A stretch of 61,347 bases of DNA from an uncultured Pelagibacteraceae bacterium (GTDB taxonomy: Bacteria > Pseudomonadota > Alphaproteobacteria > Pelagibacterales > Pelagibacteraceae), in assembly GCA_902522115.1 (NCBI GenBank), contig CABYUV010000007.1, positions 1 through 61,347 on the forward strand, read 5' to 3'. The notes beneath the pieces are model-generated. The model saw only the letters and a list, made by a program, of their open reading frames with translations, did no database searches and was not told the origin of the DNA. Positions 19,493-28,687 of this stretch are shown piece by piece. Numbering within the stretch: the stretch's first letter is position 1; each line of letters opens with the position of its first letter. The position numbers and the translations under genes are program-made.

Positions 19493-20753
19493 AAATAAAG
19501 AAAAACTCCTAAATTCTAGATATAGGGCCGAAAAAAGATTTCAATTTTACGGGAAAAGCGCAATTTTTTTAGCTCTATTATTTTTAACAATTTTTATTTT
19601 TAAAATCTTTTCTACTGGCTATACAGCGTTTCAGAAAACTTGGTTGATTGTACCAGTCACCTTTGATGCTGAAACCATGTACCTTGACGAAAATCCTTCT
19701 AAAGAAGACTTAGAGGATGCAGATTATTTTGATCTAGCTTTACAAACAATGTTTAATTTAGATAAAAGTGCCACAGAAAAACAACAAAATGATCTGAAGA
19801 GAATGGTCTCTTACTTTTTTGAAAGAGAGATTAAAAGGGAGCTTTTAAATGACCCTTCATTAATTGGAAAAACTAAAGATGTTTACTTAACTGCTTCAGA
19901 TGATTTAGATCAAGTATTTAAAGGCAATTATCCAAGGGATTTACCCGAAGATCAAAGAAGAGTTACAGATTATCAATTAAAGATTTTTGATCAACTTGTA
20001 GAACAGGGAAGAGTTGAAAGTAAATTCAATTTAAGTTTTTTTACATACCCAGATTCAAGAGAGGCTGAATTAGCTGGTATAGCAAGCTCATTTATGGGAT
20101 CGATTTTTTCTATTTTAGTTTGTTTAGTTATTGCATTTCCTGTTGCAGTCCTAGCAGCTATTTATTTAGAGGAATTTGCACCAAAAAATAGATTTACTGA
20201 TTTTATTGAGGTAAATATAAATAACTTAGCAGCTGTTCCATCAATTGTTTTTGGTCTTTTGGGACTAGGTATTTTGCTGGCTGTATTTCAGTTACCTAGA
20301 TCAACACCTCTAGTTGGTGGAATAACTTTATCGTTGATGACATTGCCAACAATAATTATTGCCTGTAGAGCATCTTTAAAAGCAGTTCCTCCAAGTATAA
20401 GAGAGGCTGCACTTGCGATGGGCGCTAGTAAAATGCAAACTACAATGCATCATACAGTGCCATTGTCTATGCCAGGGACTTTATCTGGTACAATTATTGG
20501 CTTGGCTCAAGCTTTAGGTGAAACTGCACCTTTGATATTGATTGGTATGGTAGCTTTTGTAAATACAATTCCAGGATCTCCTTTAGATCCAGCTGCAAGT
20601 TTGCCTGTACAAATTTATATATGGGCAGAGAGTGCTGAAAGAGGATTTGTCGAGAAAGTTTCTGCTTGTATTATGGTCCTATTGGGATTTTTAATCATAA
20701 TGAATTTGTTTGCACAAATAATTAGACATAAATTTGAAAAAAAATGGAGTTAA
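19485..20753 (+). CDS. pstA: Phosphate ABC transporter permease PstA
   Basis: 422 residues. The ATG at 19485 is chosen over an upstream TTG (19461) because AGGGAA (19475-19480) stands in front of it. One N-terminal helix is followed by a large periplasmic segment (about 60-200), then the permease domain with the loop [14 protein letters not shown] and [17 protein letters not shown]. It pairs with PstC to form the phosphate channel. The extended N-terminal half is as seen in other alphaproteobacterial PstA proteins. Confidence 0.92.
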   Translation: MNKNKEKLLNSRYRAEKRFQFYGKSAIFLALLFLTIFIFKIFSTGYTAFQKTWLIVPVTFDAETMYLDENPSKEDLEDADYFDLALQTMFNLDKSATEKQQNDLKRMVSYFFEREIKRELLNDPSLIGKTKDVYLTASDDLDQVFKGNYPRDLPEDQRRVTDYQLKIFDQLVEQGRVESKFNLSFFTYPDSREAELAGIASSFMGSIFSILVCLVIAFPVAVLAAIYLEEFAPKNRFTDFIEVNINNLAAVPSIVFGLLGLGILLAVFQLPRSTPLVGGITLSLMTLPTIIIACRASLKAVPPSIREAALAMGASKMQTTMHHTVPLSMPGTLSGTIIGLAQALGETAPLILIGMVAFVNTIPGSPLDPAASLPVQIYIWAESAERGFVEKVSACIMVLLGFLIIMNLFAQIIRHKFEKKWS

Positions 20754-20754
20754 G

Positions 20755-21510
20755 ATGATAAAGATAAATTCAAAAAATGTAGATGTTTTCTATGGAAAGA
20801 AACAAGCTCTATTCAATATAAACTTAGATATTGAAGAAAATCAGGTTACAGCACTAATTGGTCCTTCAGGTTGTGGTAAATCTACTTTTTTAAGATGTCT
20901 TAATAGAATGAATGATGTGATTGATATATGCAGAGTTAAAGGTCAGATTATTATCAATGATTTTGATATCAATGACAAGAGTTGTGATGTAGTTAGATTA
21001 AGAGAAAAAATTGGTATGGTTTTTCAAAAACCAAATCCTTTTCCTAAAACTATTTATGAAAACATTTCTTATGGCCCAACAATTCATGGCATGGCTCAAT
21101 CAAAAAATGAAATGGATGAAATAGTTGAAAATAGCTTAAAAAAAGCAGCGTTATGGGAAGAGGTCAAAGATAGACTTCATGAACCAGGAACTGGTTTGTC
21201 TGGTGGACAACAACAAAGATTATGCATAGCAAGGGCTATTTCAGTTAAACCTGAAGTTATTCTTATGGACGAGCCTTGTTCTGCTTTAGATCCTATTGCT
21301 ACAGCTCAAATAGAAGAACTAATTGATGAGTTAAAAAAAGACCATACTATTATAATAGTCACTCATTCAATGGCTCAAGCAGCAAGAGTATCCCAAAACA
21401 CAGGCTTTTTTCATTTGGGAGAATTGATAGAACATGGTTCTACTGATAAAATATTTAAGAATCCTGAAAATAAAAGAACTCAGGATTATATTACAGGGAG
21501 GTTTGGATAA
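20755..21510 (+). CDS. pstB: Phosphate ABC transporter ATP-binding protein PstB
   Basis: 251 residues from ATG 20755, which has TGGAG (20745-20749) before it and gives the standard PstB length; an in-frame TTG at 20734 lies inside pstA and is rejected. Walker A is GPSGCGKST, followed by [10 protein letters not shown], a PstB hallmark. The signature is [14 protein letters not shown], Walker [14 protein letters not shown], and the H-loop [12 protein letters not shown]. It drives PstCA and takes part in PhoR control. Its stop overlaps phoU by one base. Confidence 0.95.
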   Translation: MIKINSKNVDVFYGKKQALFNINLDIEENQVTALIGPSGCGKSTFLRCLNRMNDVIDICRVKGQIIINDFDINDKSCDVVRLREKIGMVFQKPNPFPKTIYENISYGPTIHGMAQSKNEMDEIVENSLKKAALWEEVKDRLHEPGTGLSGGQQQRLCIARAISVKPEVILMDEPCSALDPIATAQIEELIDELKKDHTIIIVTHSMAQAARVSQNTGFFHLGELIEHGSTDKIFKNPENKRTQDYITGRFG

Positions 21511-22217
21511 TGGTTGAAGCACCACACACGGTTAAGTCTTACGAGGAAGAACTTAAAAATTTAAATAGCAATATAATTAAAATGGGTGGTTTTTGCGAGG
21601 AGTCATTAGGCAAGGCTATTCAAGCCATTACCACAAGAAATAGTGATAATGCGGAAGCTGTTATAAAAGATGACGAAAAAATAGATAAGTTTGAAACTTT
21701 AATAGAGCAACAGGTGGTAAATCTAATTGCTTTAAGACAACCAATGGCAATAGATTTAAGAGAAACTGTAACGGCATTGAAAATTTCATCTGATTTAGAA
21801 CGAATAGGTGATTTGGCAAAGAATATTTCAAAAAGAACATTATTATTAAATGAAAATTTACCAAAAAATTTGACCGAAGCTTTGGTAAGAGTTTCTTATA
21901 ATGTTCAAAAACAACTCAAATCTATTTTGGATGCATATTTAGATAGGTCATCTGCTATGGCTATAAATGTCTGGGAAGGTGATGAACAAATAGATGATTT
22001 AACAAATTTATGTATGCAAGAAGTAATAAAATATTTGAAGGAAGACGAAAAAAATCTAGATGATGGTACTCATTTATTATTTGTTACTAAAAATATTGAA
22101 CGTATCGGTGATCACACAACAAACGTTGCAGAGCAGGTATATTATTTAGTTACAGGAGAGTATTTAGAAGGAGATCGTCCAAAAGGAACAGAGCCAATAG
22201 TAACAGGAGAAAAGTAA
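21510..22217 (+). CDS. phoU: Phosphate signalling regulator PhoU
   Basis: 235 residues, all helical, with the two repeated PhoU three-helix bundles. The metal-binding ExxxD motifs are seen in SSDLERIGDLAKN and the second copy TKNIERIGDHTTN. It links Pst activity to PhoR and keeps the Pho regulon off when phosphate is plentiful. The TAATG overlap with pstB and the immediately following phoB show one operon. Confidence 0.94.
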   Translation: MVEAPHTVKSYEEELKNLNSNIIKMGGFCEESLGKAIQAITTRNSDNAEAVIKDDEKIDKFETLIEQQVVNLIALRQPMAIDLRETVTALKISSDLERIGDLAKNISKRTLLLNENLPKNLTEALVRVSYNVQKQLKSILDAYLDRSSAMAINVWEGDEQIDDLTNLCMQEVIKYLKEDEKNLDDGTHLLFVTKNIERIGDHTTNVAEQVYYLVTGEYLEGDRPKGTEPIVTGEK

Positions 22218-22220
22218 TAA

Positions 22221-22904
22221 ATGTCTGCTCACGTGTTTATAGCTGAAGATGAAACTTCAATAGTAACGCTGCTAAAATATAATCTTGAAAAAGAAGGTCA
22301 CAAAGTAAGCTATTCCGAAAATGGTGAAGATGCACTTAAACAAATTAAAGATAAGCATCCTGACTTAATATTAATGGATTGGATGTTGCCAGATTTGTCG
22401 GGTGTTGAAATATGTAAGAATTTAAAAAAAGACAAAAAGTATAACGACATACCTGTAATAATGTTAACAGCAAAAGGTGAGGAAGAGGACAAATTAAGAG
22501 CTTTTGATACAGGTGCAGATGATTATGTAACAAAGCCATTTAGTCAAAAAGAACTTAATGCAAGAATTAAATCACTACTTAGAAGATCAAAACCACAATC
22601 ATCTGCAGATGTTGTTGAGTTTACAGATCTAAAAATAGATAGAATAACAAAAAGAGTTTATAGAAATAATGTTGAAATAAATTTAGGTCCTACAGAATTT
22701 AAATTATTAGATTTTTTTATCAAAAATCCAAAAAGAGTATATTCACGAGAACAACTATTAAACAATGTTTGGGGTGAAAACATTTATGTAGAGTCTAGAA
22801 CAGTCGATGTACATATTAGAAGATTAAGACAAGCTATTAATATAGATAAAACCAAACCATTAATTAGAACTGTAAGATCAGCAGGTTATTCTTTAGAATC
22901 TTGA
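22221..22904 (+). CDS. phoB: Phosphate regulon response regulator PhoB
   Basis: 227 residues. The receiver domain has the acidic pair E9/D10, phospho-acceptor D53 (in LMDWMLP) and K in VTKPF; a winged-helix OmpR/PhoB domain follows, with RTVDVHIRRLRQAI and TVRSAGYSLE at the end. It binds Pho boxes such as those before pstS and the lipid kinase. It begins 3 bp after phoU. Its last 19 bases overlap the convergent sixA gene. Confidence 0.95.
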   Translation: MSAHVFIAEDETSIVTLLKYNLEKEGHKVSYSENGEDALKQIKDKHPDLILMDWMLPDLSGVEICKNLKKDKKYNDIPVIMLTAKGEEEDKLRAFDTGADDYVTKPFSQKELNARIKSLLRRSKPQSSADVVEFTDLKIDRITKRVYRNNVEINLGPTEFKLLDFFIKNPKRVYSREQLLNNVWGENIYVESRTVDVHIRRLRQAINIDKTKPLIRTVRSAGYSLES

Positions 22905-23410
22905 AGGTCTTTAGGTCTCATAAATTCCTTAATTAAACCATTTCCATCTAATTTATTCCATTCATTAAAATCAAAATAAATTTTTGCAAAAGCTGATGTT
23001 GGAAATTTATAGTTTAATAACTTAAAATGATTGTTGTTATGATTTTTTGTCAGTGATCTTACTAGATTTCTAACAGCAGGCTCGTGGTTAATTAAAAGCA
23101 CAGATTTAAATTTTTTAGGTGTTTTTTTTATTATATCTATAATTTTATCTTCACTTGATAGGTATAATTTTTTTGAAGAAATAATTTTTTTTGGTTTTTC
23201 TATTTTTTTTAATAAAATTTTTAACGTTTTCTTTGTTCTTTTTGATGATGAAAGTAATATGTAATCAAACTTATATTTTTTTTTAACAAAAAATTCACAA
23301 ATCTTTTTTGCATTTTTCTTGCCACGCTTACTTAAAGGTCTTTCATGATCCTCAAGATTTGGATGGTCCCAGCTAGATTTTGCATGACGCATAACGTATA
23401 ATTTGAGCAT
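22886..23410 (-). CDS. sixA: SixA-type phosphohistidine phosphatase (histidine phosphatase superfamily)
   Basis: 174 residues from the ATG at 23410. A longer frame starting at 23503 runs through the ppk start and adds no homology, so it is rejected. The N-terminus LYVMRHAKSSW carries the RHG-type catalytic motif (H9); the second histidine is in LLINHEPAVRNL. It would remove phosphate from phosphohistidine proteins. It converges on phoB with a 19-bp overlap and its start is only 13 bp from the divergent ppk start. A role in damping PhoR/PhoB phosphotransfer is possible but unproven. Confidence 0.85.
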   Translation of the reverse strand: MLKLYVMRHAKSSWDHPNLEDHERPLSKRGKKNAKKICEFFVKKKYKFDYILLSSSKRTKKTLKILLKKIEKPKKIISSKKLYLSSEDKIIDIIKKTPKKFKSVLLINHEPAVRNLVRSLTKNHNNNHFKLLNYKFPTSAFAKIYFDFNEWNKLDGNGLIKEFMRPKDLQDSKE

Positions 23411-23423
23411 AAAGTTTAAATAT

Positions 23424-25574
23424 ATGACTGCGTTAAAAAAACAAGATAAAGAAATACTTAAATCTAAATACATAAATAGAGAATTGTCTTGGCTCAAATT
23501 CAACGACAGAGTTCTTCTAGAAGCCCAAAATATTGAAAACCCACTTTATGAAAGAATTAAATTTTTATCTATAGCTGGATCAAATTTAGATGAATTCTTT
23601 ATGGTACGTGTCGCGGGTTTATATAGTCAAATCAAGCAAGAGGTAGATTCTCTTAGCTCTGATGGTCTTACTCCTGATGAACAAATGAGTGAAGTTATTT
23701 TGGAAACAAATAATCTTCTTAATAAACAAAATAAAATATATAGAGATTTAATTCTTCAATTAAAAAAAGCAAATATAAGTATAGTTAAACCTGAAAATTT
23801 AAGTAAATCGGATCAGAAAAGATTATTTAAAATTTTTAATGAAGAAATTTACCCTCTGCTAACACCATCAGCAATAGACCCAGCTCATCCCTTTCCATTT
23901 ATTGCAAATCAAGGAAGAGCATTAGTTATGAGATTAAATAAGAAAAATAAAAAAAGAGTTTTAAATGCAATAATAGTAATTCCAAAAGCTTTATCAAGAT
24001 TTATTGAAATAGATGGAAATAAAAGTTTTAAAAAATTTTTAATTATTGATGATGTTATAAGTTTTTTTGCTTCTGAAATATTTCCTGATCATGATTTAGA
24101 TAAAAAAATGTTATTTAGAGTTATAAGAGATAGTGATGTAGAAATTCAAGAGGAGGCCGAAGATTTAGTAAGATCTTTTGAATTGGCTTTAAAAAGAAGA
24201 AGAACAGGTGACATAGTACGTTTAGAAATTTTAAAAAATAGTAATAATGACTTAATTAAGTTTATAACCAATAAGTTAAACGTAAAATCTGAATACATCT
24301 ATGAAATTGAAGGCGTTGTTGGAATTCAAGATATCGACCAAGTTTGTAAAATTAAAAATTCTAAATTAAGATTTAAAAATTTTAATCCCAGAGAGGTTGA
24401 GAGATTAAAGGAATTTAATAATAATTTTTTTGATACTATAAAAAAAAAGGATTTAATAGTTCATCACCCTTTTGAAACATTTGATGCTGTCGTTGAGTTT
24501 TTAAATCAAGCCGCATATGATAAAAAAGTTATAGCAATTAAACAAACTCTATACAGAACAACGTTAGACTCTCCAATTGTTAAAGCCTTAATAACAGCAG
24601 CTGAAAATGGAAAGACAGTGACTGCTTTAATAGAGATCAAAGCAAGATTTGATGAAGAAGCAAACATTCAGCTTTCAAGAAGTTTAGAAAAGGCAGGAAT
24701 TCAAATAGTTTATGGTTTTGCAAAATATAAAACACATGCAAAATCATCTTTAATATTAAGAAAAGAGCAGGGAAAAATTCAAACTTATATACATCTAGGA
24801 ACTGGCAATTATCACCCAGTTAATGCAAAAATTTATACTGACTTATCTTTATTTAGCTCTGACAAAAAAATAGCAACTGATGTGGAAAAATTTTTTAATT
24901 ATGTAACCGGTTATTCAAAACCACGAAATCTTAGTAAAATATCTATATCACCAATTAATCTTAGGGAAACTTTGAACAAATGTATTGCTAACGAGATAGC
25001 AAATGTCAAAAAAGGTAAAAAAGGTGAAATATGGGCCAAAATGAATTCCTTAGTAGATCCAGCGATAATTGATAAATTTTACGAAGCTTCAAATGCTGGA
25101 GTAAAGATATTTTTATTTGTAAGAGGTGTTTGTTGTTTAAGACCTGGAGTTAAAGATAAATCTGAAAATATAATAGTTAAAAGCATGATTGGAAGATTTT
25201 TGGAACACTCAAGAATTTATTGTTTTGCAAATGGAAAAACAATGCCTAGTAGAGATGCAAAAGTTTTTATTTCATCAGCAGATTTAATGCCAAGAAATTT
25301 AAATCGAAGAGTTGAACTTCTAGTTCCAATTGAAAACCAAACAGTCCATGAACAAGTTCTTGATCAAATTATGTTAGCTAATTATTTAGATAAAAAACAA
25401 AGTTGGGAACTCGATGCTAGTGGAAATTATAAAAAAATAAAATATAGTGAAAATGATTCTTTTTCAGCCCATGATTATTTTATGAATAATCCTAGTTTAT
25501 CTGGAAGAGGTAAAGCTAAATTAAAAATGAAACCGAAAAAATTAAACTTAAGATTAATTAAAAGTGGAAATTAA
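23424..25574 (+). CDS. ppk1: Polyphosphate kinase 1
   Basis: 716 residues from the ATG at 23424 (a TTG at 23403 is in frame but lies within the sixA start). PPK1 domains appear in order: N-domain (NRELSWLKFNDRVL), head domain, and two PLD-like catalytic domains with KQTLYRTTLDSPI, the YKTHAKSSLILR catalytic-histidine region and HLGTGNYHPVNAKIYTD. It makes polyphosphate from ATP. It overlaps ppx, so synthesis and degradation are co-expressed. Confidence 0.95.
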   Translation: MTALKKQDKEILKSKYINRELSWLKFNDRVLLEAQNIENPLYERIKFLSIAGSNLDEFFMVRVAGLYSQIKQEVDSLSSDGLTPDEQMSEVILETNNLLNKQNKIYRDLILQLKKANISIVKPENLSKSDQKRLFKIFNEEIYPLLTPSAIDPAHPFPFIANQGRALVMRLNKKNKKRVLNAIIVIPKALSRFIEIDGNKSFKKFLIIDDVISFFASEIFPDHDLDKKMLFRVIRDSDVEIQEEAEDLVRSFELALKRRRTGDIVRLEILKNSNNDLIKFITNKLNVKSEYIYEIEGVVGIQDIDQVCKIKNSKLRFKNFNPREVERLKEFNNNFFDTIKKKDLIVHHPFETFDAVVEFLNQAAYDKKVIAIKQTLYRTTLDSPIVKALITAAENGKTVTALIEIKARFDEEANIQLSRSLEKAGIQIVYGFAKYKTHAKSSLILRKEQGKIQTYIHLGTGNYHPVNAKIYTDLSLFSSDKKIATDVEKFFNYVTGYSKPRNLSKISISPINLRETLNKCIANEIANVKKGKKGEIWAKMNSLVDPAIIDKFYEASNAGVKIFLFVRGVCCLRPGVKDKSENIIVKSMIGRFLEHSRIYCFANGKTMPSRDAKVFISSADLMPRNLNRRVELLVPIENQTVHEQVLDQIMLANYLDKKQSWELDASGNYKKIKYSENDSFSAHDYFMNNPSLSGRGKAKLKMKPKKLNLRLIKSGN

Positions 25575-27075
25575 AGTTTTTAAAAATAAACAAAATTTAA
25601 AATTAAAACCTGCTAAATTAGCAGTTATTGATATAGGATCTAATTCTATTAGGATGCTAATTTATGAAGATTTTAGCTCTTCTCGTGTGCCATTTTTCAA
25701 TGAAAAAGCTGTTTGTGAACTTGGTAAAAATTTAGATAAATCAAGAAAACTTCATAAGTCTGGTGTTGATTATGCTCAAAAAGTATTGAAGAGATTTTCA
25801 GAGATTTTAAATGTTTCTAAAATTGTTAATTTAAAAATAATAGCAACTGCTGTTTTAAGAGAAGCAACTGATGCAAAACCATTTGTTGAATATGTAGAAA
25901 ATCTTTTTAAGAAAAAAATAGAAATCTTAAGTGGTGAGGAAGAAGCAATTTGTTCAGCAGAAGGTGTTAAAATTGGATTTGATAATGTAGATGGGTTAGT
26001 TGCTGATCTTGGTGGAGGTAGTTTAGAACTAGCTCGAGTTGAAAATGGTTTGATCACTAATAAAACATCTTTACCCTTAGGTGTTTTAAGATTAATAAAT
26101 AATCCAATTGTAAAAAAGAGAAACCTTTCCAAATATATAAAAAAACTTTTCAAAGACGAGAAATGGTTATCTAAAAAAAAATTTGAAAACCTATATTTAG
26201 TTGGTGGAACATGGAGAGCTTTATTTAAACTTCATTTGTTTCAAAATAAACACCCTGTCCACATAATTCATCAGTATTCGGTAAATTATGAAACTATATC
26301 ATCATTTTTAGAAAAAATTGCATCTTTCAATAAAGCAAAACTAAAAACAGTTGAATATATATCTAAATCTAGAACACCTTATCTACCATACAGCGCTATA
26401 ATATTAGATGAGATCATGAATGTAACAAATCCAAAAAACATAATATGTTCTATAAGCGGAATTAGAGAGGGATCTCTAGCAAAAGATTACTTTAAAAATA
26501 TTGATAACTCTCAAGTTTTTGAGAAATCATTAGAATATATTTCTAAGAAAAGAGGTGATTTGGGATTAACTTACAAAAAATATCATGAATTTATCAAACC
26601 TGTATTTGAGGGTAATGAACATTTTAATGAAAAATTACTTAATTTGGCTTGTGTTTTAAGTCATATGGATTGGGGACTTGGTGCTTTTCAAAAGGCAGAA
26701 TTAGTTTTTCAAGAAACATTAAATACCCCTTTATTGAGACTTTCACATAAAGAAAGAATTCAAATAGCTCTTTCATGTTATTGGAGGTACTGCAGCATTA
26801 AATACAACCCTAAAATAGAATATTTGACATTTTTAAATAATAATGAAATTTTTTCTAGTAAACAAGTTGGTGCAGCCTTAAGATTTGCTCACTCACTTAC
26901 ATCTATTTCAACTATCTTCTTAGAGGAATTTAAATTGTATAAAAGAGGTAACTCTGTATTTTTAAAAATTCCAGCACAACATCAAGAAATAATTTCTAAA
27001 CAAGTTACAAAAAGATTTAAAGCTCTTGCACGAGAATTATTTTTAGAACCAAGAGTATTATATTCAAATAGTTAA
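25564..27075 (+). CDS. ppx: Exopolyphosphatase / guanosine pentaphosphate phosphatase (Ppx/GppA)
   Basis: 503 residues. The actin-like phosphate loops AVIDIGSNSIRMLIYE and VADLGGGSLELARV define the Ppx/GppA domain (residues about 15-310). The C-terminal helical HD-like part with LSHMDWGLGAF and LSHKERIQIALSCYWRY follows. The only start in register is a GTG at 25564, inside the end of ppk1 (11-base overlap). It releases phosphate from polyphosphate or hydrolyses pppGpp. Confidence 0.92.
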   Translation: MEIKVFKNKQNLKLKPAKLAVIDIGSNSIRMLIYEDFSSSRVPFFNEKAVCELGKNLDKSRKLHKSGVDYAQKVLKRFSEILNVSKIVNLKIIATAVLREATDAKPFVEYVENLFKKKIEILSGEEEAICSAEGVKIGFDNVDGLVADLGGGSLELARVENGLITNKTSLPLGVLRLINNPIVKKRNLSKYIKKLFKDEKWLSKKKFENLYLVGGTWRALFKLHLFQNKHPVHIIHQYSVNYETISSFLEKIASFNKAKLKTVEYISKSRTPYLPYSAIILDEIMNVTNPKNIICSISGIREGSLAKDYFKNIDNSQVFEKSLEYISKKRGDLGLTYKKYHEFIKPVFEGNEHFNEKLLNLACVLSHMDWGLGAFQKAELVFQETLNTPLLRLSHKERIQIALSCYWRYCSIKYNPKIEYLTFLNNNEIFSSKQVGAALRFAHSLTSISTIFLEEFKLYKRGNSVFLKIPAQHQEIISKQVTKRFKALARELFLEPRVLYSNS

Positions 27076-27219
27076 ACTCTTTAAAAAAAACACAACTATT
27101 AGTTTAATAATAGTTTCTTTGTAATAAATTTTTAATAAAAAATAAATATTTCATTCATTTTTATTTTATAAATAAATTATAAAATATTTAAATTTTTAAT
27201 TATCAATCCACCCCTTAAT

Positions 27220-27251
27220 ATACGCTCGATTAATTTTATCGGGCGTATTTA
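27220..27251. terminator. Hairpin between convergent ppx and aqpS
   Basis: ATACGCTCGAT (27220-27230) pairs with ATCGGGCGTAT (27238-27248), 11 bp with one G-T pair, around a 7-nt loop. It is the only GC-containing element in a 194-bp AT-rich convergent gap; a short T-run follows on the plus strand. It could serve both genes. Confidence 0.65.
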
Positions 27252-27269
27252 TTATAACTTTAAAATTTT

Positions 27270-27929
27270 TTAATTTTTTTTTAAGAATAATTTTTTTGCA
27301 ATAAAAACAGCAATTAACATACCAATTAATTCAGCAACTATATAAAAAGGAGTGTTTAAATAACTTATACCAGTAAAAGACTCTGTGAATGTTCTTGCTA
27401 TTGCTACAGCAGGATTTGCAAAGGATGTTGATGAAGTAAACCAATAACCAGCTGTAATATATAACCCAACAGATGCAGCTACGGTAATTTTACCTGACTT
27501 CATGGATCCAAAAATAATAATTATTAGTCCTAAAGTAGCAATAATTTCTGATACAAAAATGTAGATACCATCTCTTGATTTTGTCGATAATTCAAAAATC
27601 TGATGTTCAAAAAAGAAATTAGCTAAAGCCACACCTAACAAACATCCTAGGATCTGAGCTGAAATATAAAAGGGTAGAAGACGTTTTTTTAACTTTCCTG
27701 TAATTGTCATAGCAATACTTACAAATGGATTGAAATGAGCCCCAGACACATCAGCAAAAACAGTTATTAGCACAAACAATCCAGCTCCAGTTGCTATAGT
27801 ATTTGCAATTAGCATTACCGCTGTATCATTGGTAAGATTTTCTGCCATTAAACCTGACCCAACTATGATCATTACTAGAAAGCAACTTCCAATAAACTCT
27901 GAAAGAAAATATCTATTTTTATTTTTCAT
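27270..27929 (-). CDS. aqpS: MIP-family aquaglyceroporin, AqpS-like
   Basis: 219 residues with six membrane helices and the two half-helix motifs: NPF in SGAHFNPFVSIAM and NPA in FANPAVAIART with the following conserved Arg. The first motif differs from the canonical NPA. In Sinorhizobium meliloti an aquaglyceroporin (AqpS) replaces ArsB and lets arsenite leave the cell; the same pairing with arsC is seen here, with an 11-base overlap. A glycerol facilitator is an alternative, especially with glpD nearby, but the arsC coupling favours arsenite. Confidence 0.83.
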   Translation of the reverse strand: MKNKNRYFLSEFIGSCFLVMIIVGSGLMAENLTNDTAVMLIANTIATGAGLFVLITVFADVSGAHFNPFVSIAMTITGKLKKRLLPFYISAQILGCLLGVALANFFFEHQIFELSTKSRDGIYIFVSEIIATLGLIIIIFGSMKSGKITVAASVGLYITAGYWFTSSTSFANPAVAIARTFTESFTGISYLNTPFYIVAELIGMLIAVFIAKKLFLKKN

Positions 27930-28350
27930 CTAGCCAATCTTTAATTTTATTGCTTATAATATTAAAAGTGTTTCTAATGATTATTTGCTTTTCTTCATCA
28001 TTTGCATTTTGAAGTTTTGTTACTGGATCATCTATATCCCAATGTATAATTTGGTTTTTATCAGGCCAAATAGGACATACCTCATTATTTGCGTTATTAC
28101 ATACTGTTATTACATGATCCATTTTTATTTCATTATTTATAAACTCTTCAAAGTTTTTAGAACTATAATTAGTTAGATCATAATTTTTATTTTTCTCTAA
28201 AAAACTTCTAACATCATTATTAATTGTTCCAGATGGATTACTACCAGCACTAAAAGCTTTAAATTTATTTGAGTATTCATTATTGATAATACTCTCAGCT
28301 ATAATGCTTCTTGCTGAATTTCCTGTGCATACAAATAAAATATTTTTCAT
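27919..28350 (-). CDS. arsC: Arsenate reductase, low-molecular-weight phosphatase type (thioredoxin-coupled)
   Basis: 143 residues. The CX5R loop is FVCTGNSARS (Cys8, Arg14). The redox pair that follows is seen as Cys84 (ITVCNNANNE) and Cys92 (EVCPIWP), the three cysteines needed for arsenate reduction; ordinary protein tyrosine phosphatases lack the last two. It reduces arsenate, which enters through phosphate transporters. It starts on the stop of the small membrane gene (TAATG on the minus strand). No ArsR gene is nearby. Confidence 0.9.
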   Translation of the reverse strand: MKNILFVCTGNSARSIIAESIINNEYSNKFKAFSAGSNPSGTINNDVRSFLEKNKNYDLTNYSSKNFEEFINNEIKMDHVITVCNNANNEVCPIWPDKNQIIHWDIDDPVTKLQNANDEEKQIIIRNTFNIISNKIKDWLDEK

Positions 28351-28574
28351 TAAAAAATAATTTTATAAATTCCGATTACAAATAATGGAATTTGTAATCC
28401 AAAGTTAGTTAAAATGGCCTTATCCTTTAATAAGAAACCTGAAATTGTCCATCCAACAACACCAAGCCCATGAAAATAAATATTCAGCGGGTAAATATTA
28501 AGATTTGTAAGTAAAATACCTGTTAACACTAAAAGTGTACTGATCCACTTAAGATATTTTTTTAAAAATGACAT
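28350..28574 (-). CDS. Small membrane protein, unknown, first gene of the arsenate operon
   Basis: 74 residues with two or three hydrophobic segments (about 10-28, 30-48 and 54-73) and a basic N-terminus (KKYLK). It resembles small two-helix membrane proteins of unknown function found in alphaproteobacteria; I cannot name it firmly. It overlaps arsC by one base, so it is in the same operon. The ATG lies inside a 7-bp hairpin of the 117-bp repeat and no Shine-Dalgarno is seen, compatible with a leaderless or very short transcript. Confidence 0.7.
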   Translation of the reverse strand: MSFLKKYLKWISTLLVLTGILLTNLNIYPLNIYFHGLGVVGWTISGFLLKDKAILTNFGLQIPLFVIGIYKIIF

Positions 28575-28684
28575 TCAAAATTTATATGAATGTTTTGTTA
28601 AAGATTTATTACAATAAACTTTAATGTGATTTAATTTTATTGAAGTTCAAAGATAGAAACATAATGTTTCATTTTAGGGAATGG
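28568..28684. repeat. 117-bp direct repeat, left copy (phyH 3' end and flank)
   Basis: Aligns without gaps to 36621-36737 (offset 8053) with 102 of 117 bases identical. The core 28598-28670 matches 70 of 73. Both copies are in the same orientation. The right copy is the last 18 codons of phyH plus its 3' flank; this left copy carries only that end. An inverted repeat within it (ACATTCA 28571-28577 with TGAATGT 28587-28593) is kept in the right copy by paired changes. Confidence 0.92.
28581..28614 (-). promoter_or_regulatory. Candidate Pho-box promoter of the arsenate operon
   Basis: On the minus strand TTGTAAT-AAAT-CTTTAAC (28614 to 28597) has the same 7-4-7 layout as the pstS site, with two and one mismatches to CTGTAAC. 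TATAAA follows after exactly 10 bp (28586-28581), the expected PhoB spacing. Transcription would then begin at or within a base or two of the ATG. The sequence lies within the repeat shared with the phyH 3' flank, so its role as a promoter is tentative. Confidence 0.4.
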
Positions 28685-28687
28685 AAA
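28637..28687 (-). pseudogene. Remnant of a second phyH 3' end, in frame with glpD
   Basis: Directly after the glpD TGA stop the same frame reads FPFPKMKHYVSIFELQ and then TAA. The intact phyH at 36684-37565 ends PLPKRKHYVSIYELQKN. The two tails agree at most positions and the DNA identity continues into the non-coding 3' flank, so this is a duplicated gene end, not chance. The rest of that copy is gone. Confidence 0.8.

Noticed and set aside
20734..20754. TTG start for pstB inside pstA
   Set aside because: ATG 20755 has TGGAG at good spacing and gives the standard PstB length.
23411..23503. N-terminal extension of sixA
   Set aside because: It runs through the start of ppk and adds sequence with no similarity to the phosphatase family; MLKLYVMRHAK is the natural start.
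28575..28687. Frameshift as the cause of the short glpD
   Set aside because: Only 113 bases lie before the next gene, too few for the missing 115 residues in any frame, and the sequence there is phyH-derived.
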